A stretch of DNA of 64,000 bases, taken from the NCBI RefSeq assembly GCF_002269345.1, contig NZ_CP022889.1, forward strand, positions 2,212,501-2,276,500, written 5' to 3'. The stretch is from Tsuneonella mangrovi (GTDB lineage: Bacteria > Pseudomonadota > Alphaproteobacteria > Sphingomonadales > Sphingomonadaceae). Positions 30,178 to 39,425 of this stretch are shown piece after piece. The position numbers and the translations under genes were made by a program. Below the pieces are notes generated by a model. The model saw only the letters and a program-made list of their open reading frames with translations, did not search any database and was not told the origin of the DNA. How positions within the stretch are numbered: the first letter of the stretch is position 1; each line of letters starts with the position of its first letter.

Positions 30178-31185
30178 TCAGGCGGCGACGACTTCCTGCT
30201 CGATCTTGCCGAAGATCGAATGGCCGTGTTCGTCGCGCATCTCGATCGCCACGGTATCGCCGGGAGACATGAACGGTGTGCTCGGCTTTCCGTCGCGGAT
30301 CGTCTCGATCATGCGGATTTCGGCGATGCACGAATAGCCCGCGCCGCCTTCGGCCACCGGCTTGCCCGGGCCGCCATCGGCACCCTTGTTGCTGACCGTG
30401 CCGGAGCCGACGATTGAGCCGGCGGTAAGGTTGCGGGTCTTGGCTGCATGGGCGACGAGCTGGGCGAGGTTGAAGGTTGCTTCCTGCGCGGCATTGGCGC
30501 GGCCGAACGGTGCGCCGTTGTAATCGACCAGCAGCGGCAGGTCGATCACGCTGCCTTTCCACGCATCGCCCAGTTCGTCGGGTGTCACAGCAACGGGTGA
30601 AAATGCGCTCGCGGGTTTTGACTGGAAGAACCCGAAGCCCTTGGCGAGTTCCCCGGGAATGAGGCCGCGCAGCGACACGTCGTTGACCAGCATCAGCAGC
30701 TTGATGTGCCCGGCGGCATCCTCGGCCGAAACGCCCATCGGCACGTCGTCGACGATACAGGCGATCTCGCCTTCCATGTCGCAACCCCACGCGGAGTCTT
30801 TCAGCGGGATCGGATCGCGCGGATTGAGGAAGCCGTCGCTGCCGCCCTGGTACATCAGCGGGTCGTGGTAGAAACTTTCGGGCACTTCCGCACCGCGTGC
30901 CTGCCGCACCAGCTCGACGTGGTTGATATACGCCGATCCGTCAGCCCACTGGTAGGCGCGGGGGAGCGGGCTGGCCGCGTCATGCTCGTGGAACCGTTCG
31001 CACGGCACGGTCTGGTGTTCGACGTCGCGATAGAGCGCTTCGAGCTGCGGAGCGAGCTGCGCCCAGTTGTCGAGCGCGTGCTGCATGGTCGGAGCGATGT
31101 TGTCTGCCGCGCAGTAGCGGGTCACGTCTTTCGAGACGACCACCAGCTTCCCGTCGCGTCCGTGCTTGAGCGATGCGAGTTTCAT
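30178..31185 (-). CDS. Fumarylacetoacetate hydrolase family protein
   Basis: A 335-residue protein with an N-terminal SH3-like region and the FAH catalytic domain. Metal ligands E138-x-E140 (DMEGEIACIVDD) and D169 (VNDVSLR) are present, as are YHDPLMYQGGSD near 106 and the oxyanion region GSGTVSNKG. It hydrolyses a C-C bond in a beta-diketo acid such as fumarylacetoacetate. The gene lies 17 bases after a maleylacetoacetate isomerase gene, so together they convert maleylacetoacetate to fumarate and acetoacetate. No homogentisate dioxygenase is visible in the window. Confidence 0.92.
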   Translation of the reverse strand: MKLASLKHGRDGKLVVVSKDVTRYCAADNIAPTMQHALDNWAQLAPQLEALYRDVEHQTVPCERFHEHDAASPLPRAYQWADGSAYINHVELVRQARGAEVPESFYHDPLMYQGGSDGFLNPRDPIPLKDSAWGCDMEGEIACIVDDVPMGVSAEDAAGHIKLLMLVNDVSLRGLIPGELAKGFGFFQSKPASAFSPVAVTPDELGDAWKGSVIDLPLLVDYNGAPFGRANAAQEATFNLAQLVAHAAKTRNLTAGSIVGSGTVSNKGADGGPGKPVAEGGAGYSCIAEIRMIETIRDGKPSTPFMSPGDTVAIEMRDEHGHSIFGKIEQEVVAA

Positions 31186-31202
31186 GACGTCTTGTCTCCG
31201 GC

Positions 31203-31844
31203 TTAGGTTTCTGGGGGAGTGTCGGGCTGGTTGGCTGGGTGCGCACGCGCGAATTCAGGCCGCGCAAGGCAGGCCTGCTCGATCGCTTCGATCCGCGGCA
31301 TCGCCGAGAAATCGAACCCGAAGCGGCGAGCATTATAGACTTGTGGCAGCAGCACGACTTCGAAGAAGCCGGGCGCGTCGAACAGGAAATCGCCGGTGCC
31401 CAGCTGTTCCAGCCGGGTTTCGACCGGCACCAGCGTCTTCGCCAGCCAGTGCAGGTACCACGCAGTGATCGCGTCCTGGTCCCGCCCGTATTCGTTCTTG
31501 AGATATTGCAGCACCGGCAGGTTGAGCGGGGCGTGCAGTTCGGTGGCGATGGCGTATGCCAGTTCGCGCGCGGTGAAACGATCCTCGACTTCGGAAGGCA
31601 GCAGCGGCCGGTCGGGATAGGCTTCGTCGAGCCATTCGAGGATCGCCATCGATTGCGCCCGGTCGCGCCCGTCGGCTTCGAGCATCGGCACCCCGCCGAA
31701 CGGATTGCGCGCGCGGAACGCTTCGCCCTTCTGCTCCGACTGGAGCAGGTTCACCGGCACGACTTCGTAGTCGAGCCCTTTAAGGTTGAGCGCGATCCGC
31801 AGGCGATAGCTGGTCGAGCTGCGGAAGTAGGCGTGGAGCTTCAT
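31203..31844 (-). CDS. maiA: Maleylacetoacetate isomerase (zeta-class glutathione transferase)
   Basis: A 213-residue zeta-class GST, the expected size. The glutathione-activating motif SSTSYRLRIALNLKG starts at residue 9 (commonly SSxS), and the typical NLLQSEQKGEAF and NPFGGVPML follow. It isomerises maleylacetoacetate to fumarylacetoacetate with glutathione. GGGAGAGG precedes the ATG. The fah-type gene is immediately downstream. This is the lower half of tyrosine/homogentisate or gentisate degradation. Confidence 0.93.
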   Translation of the reverse strand: MKLHAYFRSSTSYRLRIALNLKGLDYEVVPVNLLQSEQKGEAFRARNPFGGVPMLEADGRDRAQSMAILEWLDEAYPDRPLLPSEVEDRFTARELAYAIATELHAPLNLPVLQYLKNEYGRDQDAITAWYLHWLAKTLVPVETRLEQLGTGDFLFDAPGFFEVVLLPQVYNARRFGFDFSAMPRIEAIEQACLARPEFARAHPANQPDTPPET

Positions 31845-31901
31845 GTCCTCTCCCTTAGCAATGGTTTCAAATGAAACCAACCCGCTCTTGCATAGCGCGT
31901 G

Positions 31902-33077
31902 TCAGAAGGCTGCGATGCCCGTGATCGCTCTCCCGAGGATCAGCGCGTGGACGTCGTGCGTGCCTTCGTAGGTGTTGACCGTCTCGAGGTTCACCATGTG
32001 GCGGATCACCTGGTACTCGCCCGAAATGCCGTTGCCGCCGTGCATGTCGCGCGCCATCCGCGCGATATCGAGCGCCTTGCCGACATTGTTGCGCTTGACG
32101 ATGCTGATCATCTCCGGCGCGAACGCGTGCTCGTCCATCAGCCGCCCGACGCGCAGCGATGACTGCAGGCCCAGCGCGATCTCGCTGGTCATGTTGGCGA
32201 GCTTGAGCTGGTAGATCTGTTTCGAAGCCAGCGGCACGCCGAATTGCTTGCGATCGAGGCCGTACTGGCGCGCGGCGGCAAGGCAGAACTCCGCCGCGCC
32301 CATCGCGCCCCAGCTGATGCCGTAGCGCGCGCGGTTGAGGCAGCCGAACGGCCCCTTTAGCCCCTGGACCTCGGGCAGCAGCGCGTCGGCGGGCAGCTTG
32401 ACCTCGTCCATCACGATCATCCCGGTGGTGCTGGCGCGCAAGCTGAGCTTGTGGCCGATCTTGGGCGCGGACAGACCCGGCATCCCCTTTTCGAGGATGA
32501 ACCCGCGAATGCCGCCGCCGTGCGCTTCGCTCTTGGCCCAGACGACGAACACATCGGCGAACGGGGCGTTGGAGATCCACGTCTTCGAACCGGAAATGAC
32601 GTATCCGTCGCCGTCCTTCTTCGCGATCGTCTTCATCGATCCGGGATCGGAGCCGGCGTCCGGCTCGGTCAGGCCGAAGCAGCCGATCAGCTTGCCGCTG
32701 GCGAGGCCGGGCAAGTATTTGCGCTTCTGCTCTTCCGAGCCGTATGCATGGATCGGATACATCACGAGGCTCGACTGGACCGAGGCCATCGAGCGATAGC
32801 CAGAATCGACCCGCTCGATCTCGCGCGCGATCAGCCCGTAAGCCACGTAGCTCGCACCCGCGCCGCCATATTCCTCGGGCACGGTCGCACCGAGCAACCC
32901 CGCCTGGCCCATCAGCGGGAACAGTTCGGGGGCATCGAGCTCCTGTTCGAACGCTTCGATCACGCGCGGCTGGAGTTCGGATTGCGCGAAGGCATGTGCC
33001 GCGTCGCGGATCATGCGTTCGTCTTCTGTCAATTGCCCATCGAGTGCGAACGGGTCTTCCCAGTTGAACGGTGTCAT
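31902..33077 (-). CDS. gcdH: Glutaryl-CoA dehydrogenase-type acyl-CoA dehydrogenase
   Basis: A 391-residue decarboxylating acyl-CoA dehydrogenase by resemblance. Family-specific stretches include [17 protein letters not shown] at the N terminus, [13 protein letters not shown], and [20 protein letters not shown], with E371 as the catalytic base. GcdH converts glutaryl-CoA to crotonyl-CoA and CO2 in lysine, tryptophan and aromatic degradation, feeding beta-oxidation. It is followed by maiA 57 bases downstream on the same strand. Regulatory sites are not evident. Confidence 0.93.
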   Translation of the reverse strand: MTPFNWEDPFALDGQLTEDERMIRDAAHAFAQSELQPRVIEAFEQELDAPELFPLMGQAGLLGATVPEEYGGAGASYVAYGLIAREIERVDSGYRSMASVQSSLVMYPIHAYGSEEQKRKYLPGLASGKLIGCFGLTEPDAGSDPGSMKTIAKKDGDGYVISGSKTWISNAPFADVFVVWAKSEAHGGGIRGFILEKGMPGLSAPKIGHKLSLRASTTGMIVMDEVKLPADALLPEVQGLKGPFGCLNRARYGISWGAMGAAEFCLAAARQYGLDRKQFGVPLASKQIYQLKLANMTSEIALGLQSSLRVGRLMDEHAFAPEMISIVKRNNVGKALDIARMARDMHGGNGISGEYQVIRHMVNLETVNTYEGTHDVHALILGRAITGIAAF

Positions 33078-33167
33078 GGCGCGGCCTTTGGCACGGCAAA
33101 GGAACCCGGCGCAAGCAGGGAACGCGCAAATCGCGCGAGCGGCTGGTCAATTGTCAGGGTGGGCCGG

Positions 33168-33533
33168 TCAGGCCGGTGCGTGCTGGAGCACCTCGTGCAT
33201 GATCGAGATGATGCGGTTCGGCGGGCACGGCTTGGAACACGCAATCGCTTGCGGATAGCGCGCGGATACTTCGGCAGGCGAGACCTGCCCGGAATGGAAA
33301 ATCACCGGGACGTCGGCCGCGATCAGGTCTTCTGCTAGCGCATATGATTCGCCGTCCTGCAGTCGCACGTCGAGGATCGCGAGGTCCGGCTTGTGCTGGG
33401 CGATCGAGGCGCGCGCCGACTGGAGCGACACGAACGGGCCTTCGACCTTGAAACCCGCTTCTTCGACCGTGTTGCACAGGTCCACGCCGACGATCAGTTC
33501 GTCTTCGGCAACGAGCACACACGGTTGGGTCAT
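33168..33533 (-). CDS. Stand-alone response regulator receiver protein
   Basis: A 121-residue protein made only of a receiver domain. All key residues are present: acidic pair E10/D11, phosphoacceptor D55 (LAILDVRL), S81, and K101 (ACSKP). AGGAG precedes the ATG. With no output domain it may act by protein-protein contact, like CheY or DivK-type single-domain regulators. No histidine kinase gene is nearby, so it is an orphan. The gene stands alone between gcdH and the tsaD cluster. Confidence 0.92.
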   Translation of the reverse strand: MTQPCVLVAEDELIVGVDLCNTVEEAGFKVEGPFVSLQSARASIAQHKPDLAILDVRLQDGESYALAEDLIAADVPVIFHSGQVSPAEVSARYPQAIACSKPCPPNRIISIMHEVLQHAPA

Positions 33534-33600
33534 CTGATACTCCTGCGAACGGTCTTCCTTTATGCGACCCGTTAACGCGCGAGATCGGGCGGGGTTCCCG

Positions 33601-34179
33601 TCAGGTGGCGCCGAAGCGAGCGCGGAACGCCTCGATATCGCCGTCCGCGAGCATTTGTGCCTGTTCGACCCAGCCGTCGCGCCGGATACGGCCTTCGAAG
33701 CGGCCGAGCTGCGCATCGATGCGGTCGATCTCGGCATCGTCCCACGCAGCGATCTGCGCGAACCGGGTCACGCCCAATTCTCCGAGCAGCGTTGCCAGCT
33801 TCGGGCCAAGCCCCTTGATCATCGTCAGGTCGTCCGCGGCAACGGCAGCGGTCGCTTCAGCGGCAGGTTCGTGCGCATGGGCCGCTTCGTCGGCTTCGAG
33901 CTGTGCATCTTCGACCGCAGCGGCGATCGCTGCCCCCACTCCGGCGAGCCCTTCGGGCGCAGCGGGCGGGATCGGCACTGGGTCCTTGTGCGCGGCAGGG
34001 GCTGCGTCGATCAGCGCCTGGTTGCGCGCAGCCGGTGCAGCGCCTTCATCGAGGGTATCGCGCCGGTCCGTCTCGACGCGGGTCCGGCGGGTGGCCATGA
34101 ACACCCACCAGGCCACCACCAGCGCGATGACCAGCGCCACCACCGCCAGCAGCCAGTTCTCGGCCAGCACTTGAGTCAT
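33601..34179 (-). CDS. Membrane-anchored helix-hairpin-helix protein
   Basis: A 192-residue protein with an N-terminal transmembrane helix at about 9-28 (basic residues after it), an Ala/Pro/acidic linker at about 40-115, and a C-terminal helix-hairpin-helix segment. That segment begins LTMIKGLGPKLATLLGELGV, followed by FAQIAAW and IDRIDAQLGRF. This resembles the predicted DNA-binding or flap-endonuclease-like HhH module seen in several small alphaproteobacterial proteins, but no nuclease residues are visible. Its ATG overlaps the flippase stop by four bases, making it the last member of the tsaD-gpsA-flippase chain. Confidence 0.75.
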   Translation of the reverse strand: MTQVLAENWLLAVVALVIALVVAWWVFMATRRTRVETDRRDTLDEGAAPAARNQALIDAAPAAHKDPVPIPPAAPEGLAGVGAAIAAAVEDAQLEADEAAHAHEPAAEATAAVAADDLTMIKGLGPKLATLLGELGVTRFAQIAAWDDAEIDRIDAQLGRFEGRIRRDGWVEQAQMLADGDIEAFRARFGAT

Positions 34180-35684
34180 TTATCGTCACTCCTGTCAGCC
34201 TCGGGTTCTGCCGGTTCGAGCTTGCGACGAAACAGCACCCGGTCTTCCGGCCCGAACCCGAATTGCCAGATCACCCATCCGTATACCCCAAGAATGGCCG
34301 GGATGCCGAACGCCAACTCGGTCCATTCGGGAAGGCGGGTGAACAGCCACCCGACTGCTGCGGCAGGGGCTGCGGCATAGACCAGCGCCCAGCGCCAGTT
34401 GTTGATCGGTTCCTGGAGGATCCGGGCAAGCACCCGGCTCTTGACCAGTGATGCGAGACCGAGCGCGAGCATCAACGAAAGCGCGGCCCCTGCAGCCTTG
34501 AAATTGTCATTGAGGCCCAATCGATCGACCAGCAGCATTGCAAACACCGTCAGCATCGCCTGCAGCACGATCGTGAGGACCGAGATCGACAGGTTGCGCG
34601 CCCGCGCGACGTAAATCAGCGCTGCTTCCGATACGACCGCCGTTGCCGCCACCACTTCGGCGGCGAGGAGGAAAGCCAGCGCGCCTGTCCCGCCGACGAA
34701 AGTCGGGCCAAACAGGCCCATTACCCCTTCGCCGGGGATGCCCAGTGCAAGGGCAATGCCGGCTTGCGCGGCAGTGATCCAGAAGCCCACCTGGCAGACC
34801 TGCCGCGCGATCGCGCCATAGTTCTTGTGCTTGAGGTTGCGGGTAATCACCGGGCCGAGGATCGGCTCGAAGCTGGTCTTGAGCTTTTGCGGCAGCGAAG
34901 CGACCTGCTGCGCGCCGTAGTAGATGCCGACCGCTTGCGGCGCGGCGAACAGGCCGAGGATGAACAGGTCGATCCGCCGGGTGCCCCATTCGATCGCGTC
35001 GGCGGTGGCGAGCGGAAGCGCTCGCGTAGCCAGACGGACCATGTCGCGCGGGTTGGGGTGCCAGCCGTGCGGCAGGCCATAGGTCCGGATAAACGCCACC
35101 AGACCGGTCGCCAGTCCCGCATAGACCGATGCGACGTAGGCGAGGATCAACCCCGATTGCGGGCTCACGAACCACAGCACTCCGGCGAGAATCGAGATCG
35201 TCCAGGGCTCGACGACCGCTCGCGCGCGCACCGTGGTCGCGATGTCGTAGCGATAGGCCTGCGCTGCCAGCACGATCTCGGTCAGCGCGAAGGCGGGAAT
35301 GGCCAGCACCACCATGCGGTCGAGCCATGTCGCGTCGCCGCTCGGGAACAGGGGGAAGGGGACGAACCAGAAGAACGCGGCTGCAACGCTCGACAGGACC
35401 AGTGCGATCAGCAACCCGTCGAACACGAGGTGGGTCTGATCGGCGTCGCTGTCGGACAGCCGCTGCGCCAGCCCGCGCTTTTCGCCCAGCGAGCACATCA
35501 TGGCCGCCAGTTCGGCAACGACCAGTGCCGAGGCAAAGACACCGAGCTTTTCGGCTCCATAGAGCCGTCCGGCGATAAAAATGAACGGTAGCCGCGCAGC
35601 GAGCCGCAGCAGGAAACCGAAGAAGTTGGTCCGCCCACCTTGCGCGAGCGTGGCCATGTCGGAGTGCGATGCGGGATCGGTCAC
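34176..35684 (-). CDS. Polysaccharide/lipid-linked oligosaccharide flippase (MATE/MVF superfamily)
   Basis: A 502-residue protein with twelve to fourteen membrane spans, resembling the Wzx/RfbX polysaccharide biosynthesis transporters. It would move a lipid-linked glycan across the inner membrane. The GTG at 35684 overlaps the gpsA stop as GTGA, so coupled initiation is likely; an ATG nine codons later (35657) is an alternative but has no ribosome-binding site. No glycosyltransferase gene adjoins it, so the glycan is unknown. Confidence 0.82.
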   Translation of the reverse strand: MTDPASHSDMATLAQGGRTNFFGFLLRLAARLPFIFIAGRLYGAEKLGVFASALVVAELAAMMCSLGEKRGLAQRLSDSDADQTHLVFDGLLIALVLSSVAAAFFWFVPFPLFPSGDATWLDRMVVLAIPAFALTEIVLAAQAYRYDIATTVRARAVVEPWTISILAGVLWFVSPQSGLILAYVASVYAGLATGLVAFIRTYGLPHGWHPNPRDMVRLATRALPLATADAIEWGTRRIDLFILGLFAAPQAVGIYYGAQQVASLPQKLKTSFEPILGPVITRNLKHKNYGAIARQVCQVGFWITAAQAGIALALGIPGEGVMGLFGPTFVGGTGALAFLLAAEVVAATAVVSEAALIYVARARNLSISVLTIVLQAMLTVFAMLLVDRLGLNDNFKAAGAALSLMLALGLASLVKSRVLARILQEPINNWRWALVYAAAPAAAVGWLFTRLPEWTELAFGIPAILGVYGWVIWQFGFGPEDRVLFRRKLEPAEPEADRSDDK

Positions 35685-36676
35685 GCAGGCGTTTCCGCAG
35701 TCAGCGGGCGGGACAACAGGGCGGAGACCACTTCGCGGGTCGGTGCTCCCTTGAGCAAGCGGTCGACGGCCGTAGCGATCGGCATCGAGATTCCGTGGCG
35801 CGCGGCCAGCTCGATCAGCACCGGCGCGGTGTGCGCCCCTTCGGCCACGGTCTTGCGGTCGACCATCAAGGCTGCGGGGTCCTGTCCTTCGCCCAGTGCC
35901 TTGCCGAGGCTGAAATTGCGGCTCGAAGTAGACGAGCACGTCAGCACCAGGTCGCCAAGCCCGCACAGTCCGGCGAGCGTCTCGCGCTCGGCACCCAATG
36001 CATCGCCGAAGCGGACCATTTCGGCATAGCCGCGCGCGATCAGCGCGGCGCGCGCGTTCTGGCCCAACTTCAGGCCGTCGACCACGCCGCACGCGATCGC
36101 CAGCACGTTCTTGACCGCGCCGCCGATTTCCGCACCGACCACGTCGTCCGAATAGTAAGGGCGAAACGCTGGACGGGCGATTTGCGGTGCCAAGCGTTCC
36201 CACTGTTCCTCGCTGCCCGAACACGCGAGCGTGACAGCTGTCGGCAATCCGGCGGCGACTTCGTGCGCAAATGTCGGGCCCGACAGGATCGCAATCGCGC
36301 TGCCCGGTTTCGCCTCAGTGGCAACTTCGTTCATCAACCGCCCGCTGTTTGCCTCGATCCCCTTGCTGCACAGCACGAGATCGCGCGGGGTTGCCGGCAT
36401 CGAAGACAGGACGGTGCCGAGGTGCTGCGCTGGCGTGACGGCCAGCACAGTGTCGAGCGCCGCAAAATCACCGAGATCGCTGGTTGCATGGATGCTCTCG
36501 GCAAGCCGCGCGCTTGGCAGATAGAGGCTGTTGGTGTGCTGCGTGTTGATTTCCGAAACCAGATCCGTCTCGAACGCCCAGACCAGCACATCGCGCCCGT
36601 CGCTGGCGAGCATCTGCGCAAGCGCCGTGCCCCATGCGCCCGCGCCGAGCACGCCGATTTGCCTCACCGCACTCAT
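35681..36676 (-). CDS. gpsA: Glycerol-3-phosphate dehydrogenase [NAD(P)+]
   Basis: A 331-residue enzyme that reduces dihydroxyacetone phosphate to sn-glycerol 3-phosphate for phospholipid synthesis. The dinucleotide motif GAGAWG is at 11-16, and the catalytic lysine region [13 protein letters not shown] and [16 protein letters not shown] are clear. Its ATG overlaps the tsaD stop (ATGA), and its own stop overlaps the flippase start. The gpsA-next-to-tsaD order is common in Proteobacteria. Confidence 0.97.
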   Translation of the reverse strand: MSAVRQIGVLGAGAWGTALAQMLASDGRDVLVWAFETDLVSEINTQHTNSLYLPSARLAESIHATSDLGDFAALDTVLAVTPAQHLGTVLSSMPATPRDLVLCSKGIEANSGRLMNEVATEAKPGSAIAILSGPTFAHEVAAGLPTAVTLACSGSEEQWERLAPQIARPAFRPYYSDDVVGAEIGGAVKNVLAIACGVVDGLKLGQNARAALIARGYAEMVRFGDALGAERETLAGLCGLGDLVLTCSSTSSRNFSLGKALGEGQDPAALMVDRKTVAEGAHTAPVLIELAARHGISMPIATAVDRLLKGAPTREVVSALLSRPLTAETPA

Positions 36677-37707
36677 CCCTTCACTCCGGCACCGCGGACG
36701 GGCTCGGCCTCCGGGTCGAGCGGCCAGCGCGGACGTGCGGCGACATCGAGCGGATCGCTTTGTCCGCTCGCCAATCGTTCGCATCCGGCCCATGCAATCA
36801 TCGCGGCGTTGTCTGTGCACAACGCAGGTGGCGGGGCGGTGAACGGCAGCCCGCGATCGTCGGCCAGCGCCTGCAGGGCCGCGCGCATCGACGCGTTTGC
36901 CGCTACGCCGCCAGCCACGACCAGCGCGGTGACCGGTCCCATCGCATCGAGCGCGATGCCAAGCCGATCGGTGACACAGTCGATCGCGGCTTGCTGGAAA
37001 CTCGCGGCGATATCGGCGGCGGCATATTGCCCGCTTTCGTGCGCGCGCAGGACTGCGCTCTTGAGACCGGCGAACGAGAAATGTGGCTCTCCGCTTCCGA
37101 CGAGCGGGCGGGGCAGGGGGATAGCCGCGCAATCGCCTTCCTTGGCCAGCTTTTCCACCGCCGGGCCGCCCGGGAAACCGAGGCCGAGAATCTTGGCGGT
37201 CTTGTCGAACGCTTCGCCCAGCGCATCGTCGATCGTGGTGGCGAACCGGCGGTATCGGCCGACGCCATCGACCCGCAGCACCTGGCAATGCCCGCCGGAA
37301 ACGAGCAGCAGCGCGTAGGGGAATTCGAGCGCGGGATCGGCTAGCCGCGGGCTCAAAGCGTGTCCTTCGAGGTGGTTGAGCGCCATCAGCGGCACGTCGG
37401 CGGCCATCGCCAGCGCCTTGGCGCTGACCAGCCCGACCATCACCCCGCCGATGAGGCCCGGCCCGGCGGTGGCGGCGATTGCGTCGAGATCGGTGAGCGC
37501 AATCCCCGCTTCGTCGAAAACCGCTTCGATCATCGGGGCAAGCCGCTCTGCGTGCGCGCGCGCGGCAATCTCCGGAACCACTCCGCCATAGGGCGCGTGC
37601 GCCTCGTCCTGGCTCGCGATTCGCTGCGCCAGGATACGCCGGTCGCTTGCGACCAGCGCTGCCGCCGTCTCGTCGCAGCTCGATTCGATTCCCAGGACCA
37701 CGCCCAT
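36673..37707 (-). CDS. tsaD: tRNA N6-adenosine threonylcarbamoyltransferase
   Basis: A 344-residue member of the Kae1/TsaD/YgjD family, of normal length. [13 protein letters not shown] opens the ASKHA fold. The metal-binding histidines are seen in ARAHAERL and NHLEGHAL, and [15 protein letters not shown] and [10 protein letters not shown] follow. It transfers threonylcarbamoyl to A37 of tRNAs reading ANN codons, with TsaB and TsaE. It heads the four-gene overlapping chain and is divergent from hemC across 46 bases. Confidence 0.97.
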   Translation of the reverse strand: MGVVLGIESSCDETAAALVASDRRILAQRIASQDEAHAPYGGVVPEIAARAHAERLAPMIEAVFDEAGIALTDLDAIAATAGPGLIGGVMVGLVSAKALAMAADVPLMALNHLEGHALSPRLADPALEFPYALLLVSGGHCQVLRVDGVGRYRRFATTIDDALGEAFDKTAKILGLGFPGGPAVEKLAKEGDCAAIPLPRPLVGSGEPHFSFAGLKSAVLRAHESGQYAAADIAASFQQAAIDCVTDRLGIALDAMGPVTALVVAGGVAANASMRAALQALADDRGLPFTAPPPALCTDNAAMIAWAGCERLASGQSDPLDVAARPRWPLDPEAEPVRGAGVKG

Positions 37708-37753
37708 CCCGCTTCCACTTAGTCCTTTGCTTGGGTAGGGCAAGCGCCAGCCC

Positions 37754-38695
37754 ATGAACGACACGGTCCGTCCCCATCCGAAGTTGCGCCTTGGAACGCG
37801 CCGTTCGCCGCTCGCTCTGGCGCAGGCGCACGAGGCACGTGCAAGGCTGTGCAAGGTGCACGGGTGGGACGAATCGGCGGTCGAACTGGTCCCGGTGGTC
37901 GCCAGCGGCGACAAGGTGCAGGACCGGCCGCTCGCCGAAATCGGCGGCAAGGCGCTGTGGACCAAGGAACTCGACGAGTGGCTCCACGATGGCCGGATCG
38001 ACGCGGCAGTGCATTCGATGAAGGACGTCGAGACGCTGCGCCCCGATTTTCTCGTCATCGCTGCAATCCTGCCGCGCGCCGATGTGCGCGACGTGCTGGT
38101 CGGGGCCGAGAGCCTTGCCGCGATCCCGCAAGGTGCCCGCGTGGGCACGAGCGCCCCGCGCCGTGCCGCGCAGATGCTCCACGCGCGGCCCGATTGCACT
38201 ATCGTGTCGTTTCGCGGGAACGTCGCGACCCGGATGGCCAAGCTCGCGCAAGGCGAAGCAGACGTGACCCTGCTCGCCGCTGCGGGCCTCGCGCGGCTGG
38301 GCGAGAGCGCATCGGGTCATCCGCTTGAAGTGGATGAGTGGCTCCCCGCCCCGGCGCAGGGGGCGATCGGGATCGAATGCCGTGCCAGCGATGCTCAGGC
38401 GCGCGCATGGCTGGCCGCGATCGATCACGCGCCCAGCCACGCGGCGGTGCTTGCCGAGCGCGCCTTGCTCGAGGGGCTCGGCGGAACATGCCACAGCCCG
38501 GTCGCGGTGTTGACCGAAGCGGACGGCAATGAACTGGCGATGCGCGCAGCGATCTTCAGCGCCGACGGGGCTGAGCGGGTTATCGGCGAAGCGCGCTTCG
38601 CGCCCGACGACCTGGCAGGACCAAAGGCACTGGCTGTCGATCTGCTCGCCCGGTCGGGCCCGGCAGTCAGGTCGCTCTTCACCGGCGCGCCATGA
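37754..38695 (+). CDS. hemC: Porphobilinogen deaminase (hydroxymethylbilane synthase)
   Basis: A 313-residue haem-pathway enzyme that polymerises four porphobilinogens. The dipyrromethane cofactor is expected on C246 in [23 protein letters not shown] near the N terminus, DAAVHSMKD, and [10 protein letters not shown] are conserved. It overlaps hemD by four bases (ATGA), so the two consecutive enzymes are translationally coupled. The divergent tsaD/hemC junction is typical of alphaproteobacteria. Confidence 0.97.
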   Translation: MNDTVRPHPKLRLGTRRSPLALAQAHEARARLCKVHGWDESAVELVPVVASGDKVQDRPLAEIGGKALWTKELDEWLHDGRIDAAVHSMKDVETLRPDFLVIAAILPRADVRDVLVGAESLAAIPQGARVGTSAPRRAAQMLHARPDCTIVSFRGNVATRMAKLAQGEADVTLLAAAGLARLGESASGHPLEVDEWLPAPAQGAIGIECRASDAQARAWLAAIDHAPSHAAVLAERALLEGLGGTCHSPVAVLTEADGNELAMRAAIFSADGAERVIGEARFAPDDLAGPKALAVDLLARSGPAVRSLFTGAP

Positions 38696-39372
38696 GCCGA
38701 AAGGTCGTGGTCTTGCGCCCCGAGCCCGGGCTATCCGAAACGCTGTCGGCAGCACGGACGGCTGGTCTCGAGGCGATCGGCTCGCCGCTGTTCGAGATCG
38801 AGCCGGTCGCGTGGGACTTGCCCGATCCCGCCGAATTCGATGCGCTGCTGGTGGGCAGCGCCAACGTGTTCCGGCACGGTGGACAGGGGTTGGAGCAGCT
38901 GAGGGCACTGCCCGTGCACGCCGTCGGAAAACGCACTGCGCAGGCGGCCCACGATGCTGGATTTGAAGTGTCGAGCGTCGGCTCGGGCGGGTTGCAGCAA
39001 GTGCTGGACGGTCTCTCTGCACCGCTCCGATTGCTTCGGCTGGCAGGGGCGGAACGCGTCACCCTGACACCTCCAGCAGGCATCACGACCTCGGAAAAAG
39101 TGGTCTATCGCGCGGCTCCGTTGCCGCTGGAGGACAATGCGGTCGAGATCCTCTCGAGCGGCGATGCGGTTGCGCTTCTGCATTCGGGCGCGGCTGCCCG
39201 CCGGCTCGCCGCCGAATGCGAGCGCGTCGGCCTCGCGCGCGGTTCGATCGCATTGGCCGCGCTTGCGCCACGTATCGCCGAGTGCGCTGGCGAAGGGTGG
39301 AAGAGCGTGCAGGTCGCTCCACAAACCGATGATGCGGCTTTACTGGCCATGCTCGCCGACATCTGCCATTGA
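38692..39372 (+). CDS. hemD: Uroporphyrinogen-III synthase
   Basis: A 226-residue protein, slightly shorter than most HemD proteins and, like the family, weakly conserved. Position decides the call: it is coupled to hemC. LRPEPGLSETLSAARTAGLE at the N terminus, the LLVGSANVFRHG segment and the late LLHSGAAARRLA fit the two-lobed fold. It closes hydroxymethylbilane with inversion of ring D. Confidence 0.9.
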   Translation: MSRKVVVLRPEPGLSETLSAARTAGLEAIGSPLFEIEPVAWDLPDPAEFDALLVGSANVFRHGGQGLEQLRALPVHAVGKRTAQAAHDAGFEVSSVGSGGLQQVLDGLSAPLRLLRLAGAERVTLTPPAGITTSEKVVYRAAPLPLEDNAVEILSSGDAVALLHSGAAARRLAAECERVGLARGSIALAALAPRIAECAGEGWKSVQVAPQTDDAALLAMLADICH

Positions 39373-39425
39373 TTCGCAAACTTCGAGGCCGCAAAGGCAT
39401 ATCCGGGTCCGCAGAACGGAAGGTA

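Noticed and set aside
35657-35684. ATG at 35657 as the flippase start
   Set aside because: It has no ribosome-binding site, whereas GTG at 35684 overlaps the gpsA stop like the other coupled starts in this chain. It remains an alternative.
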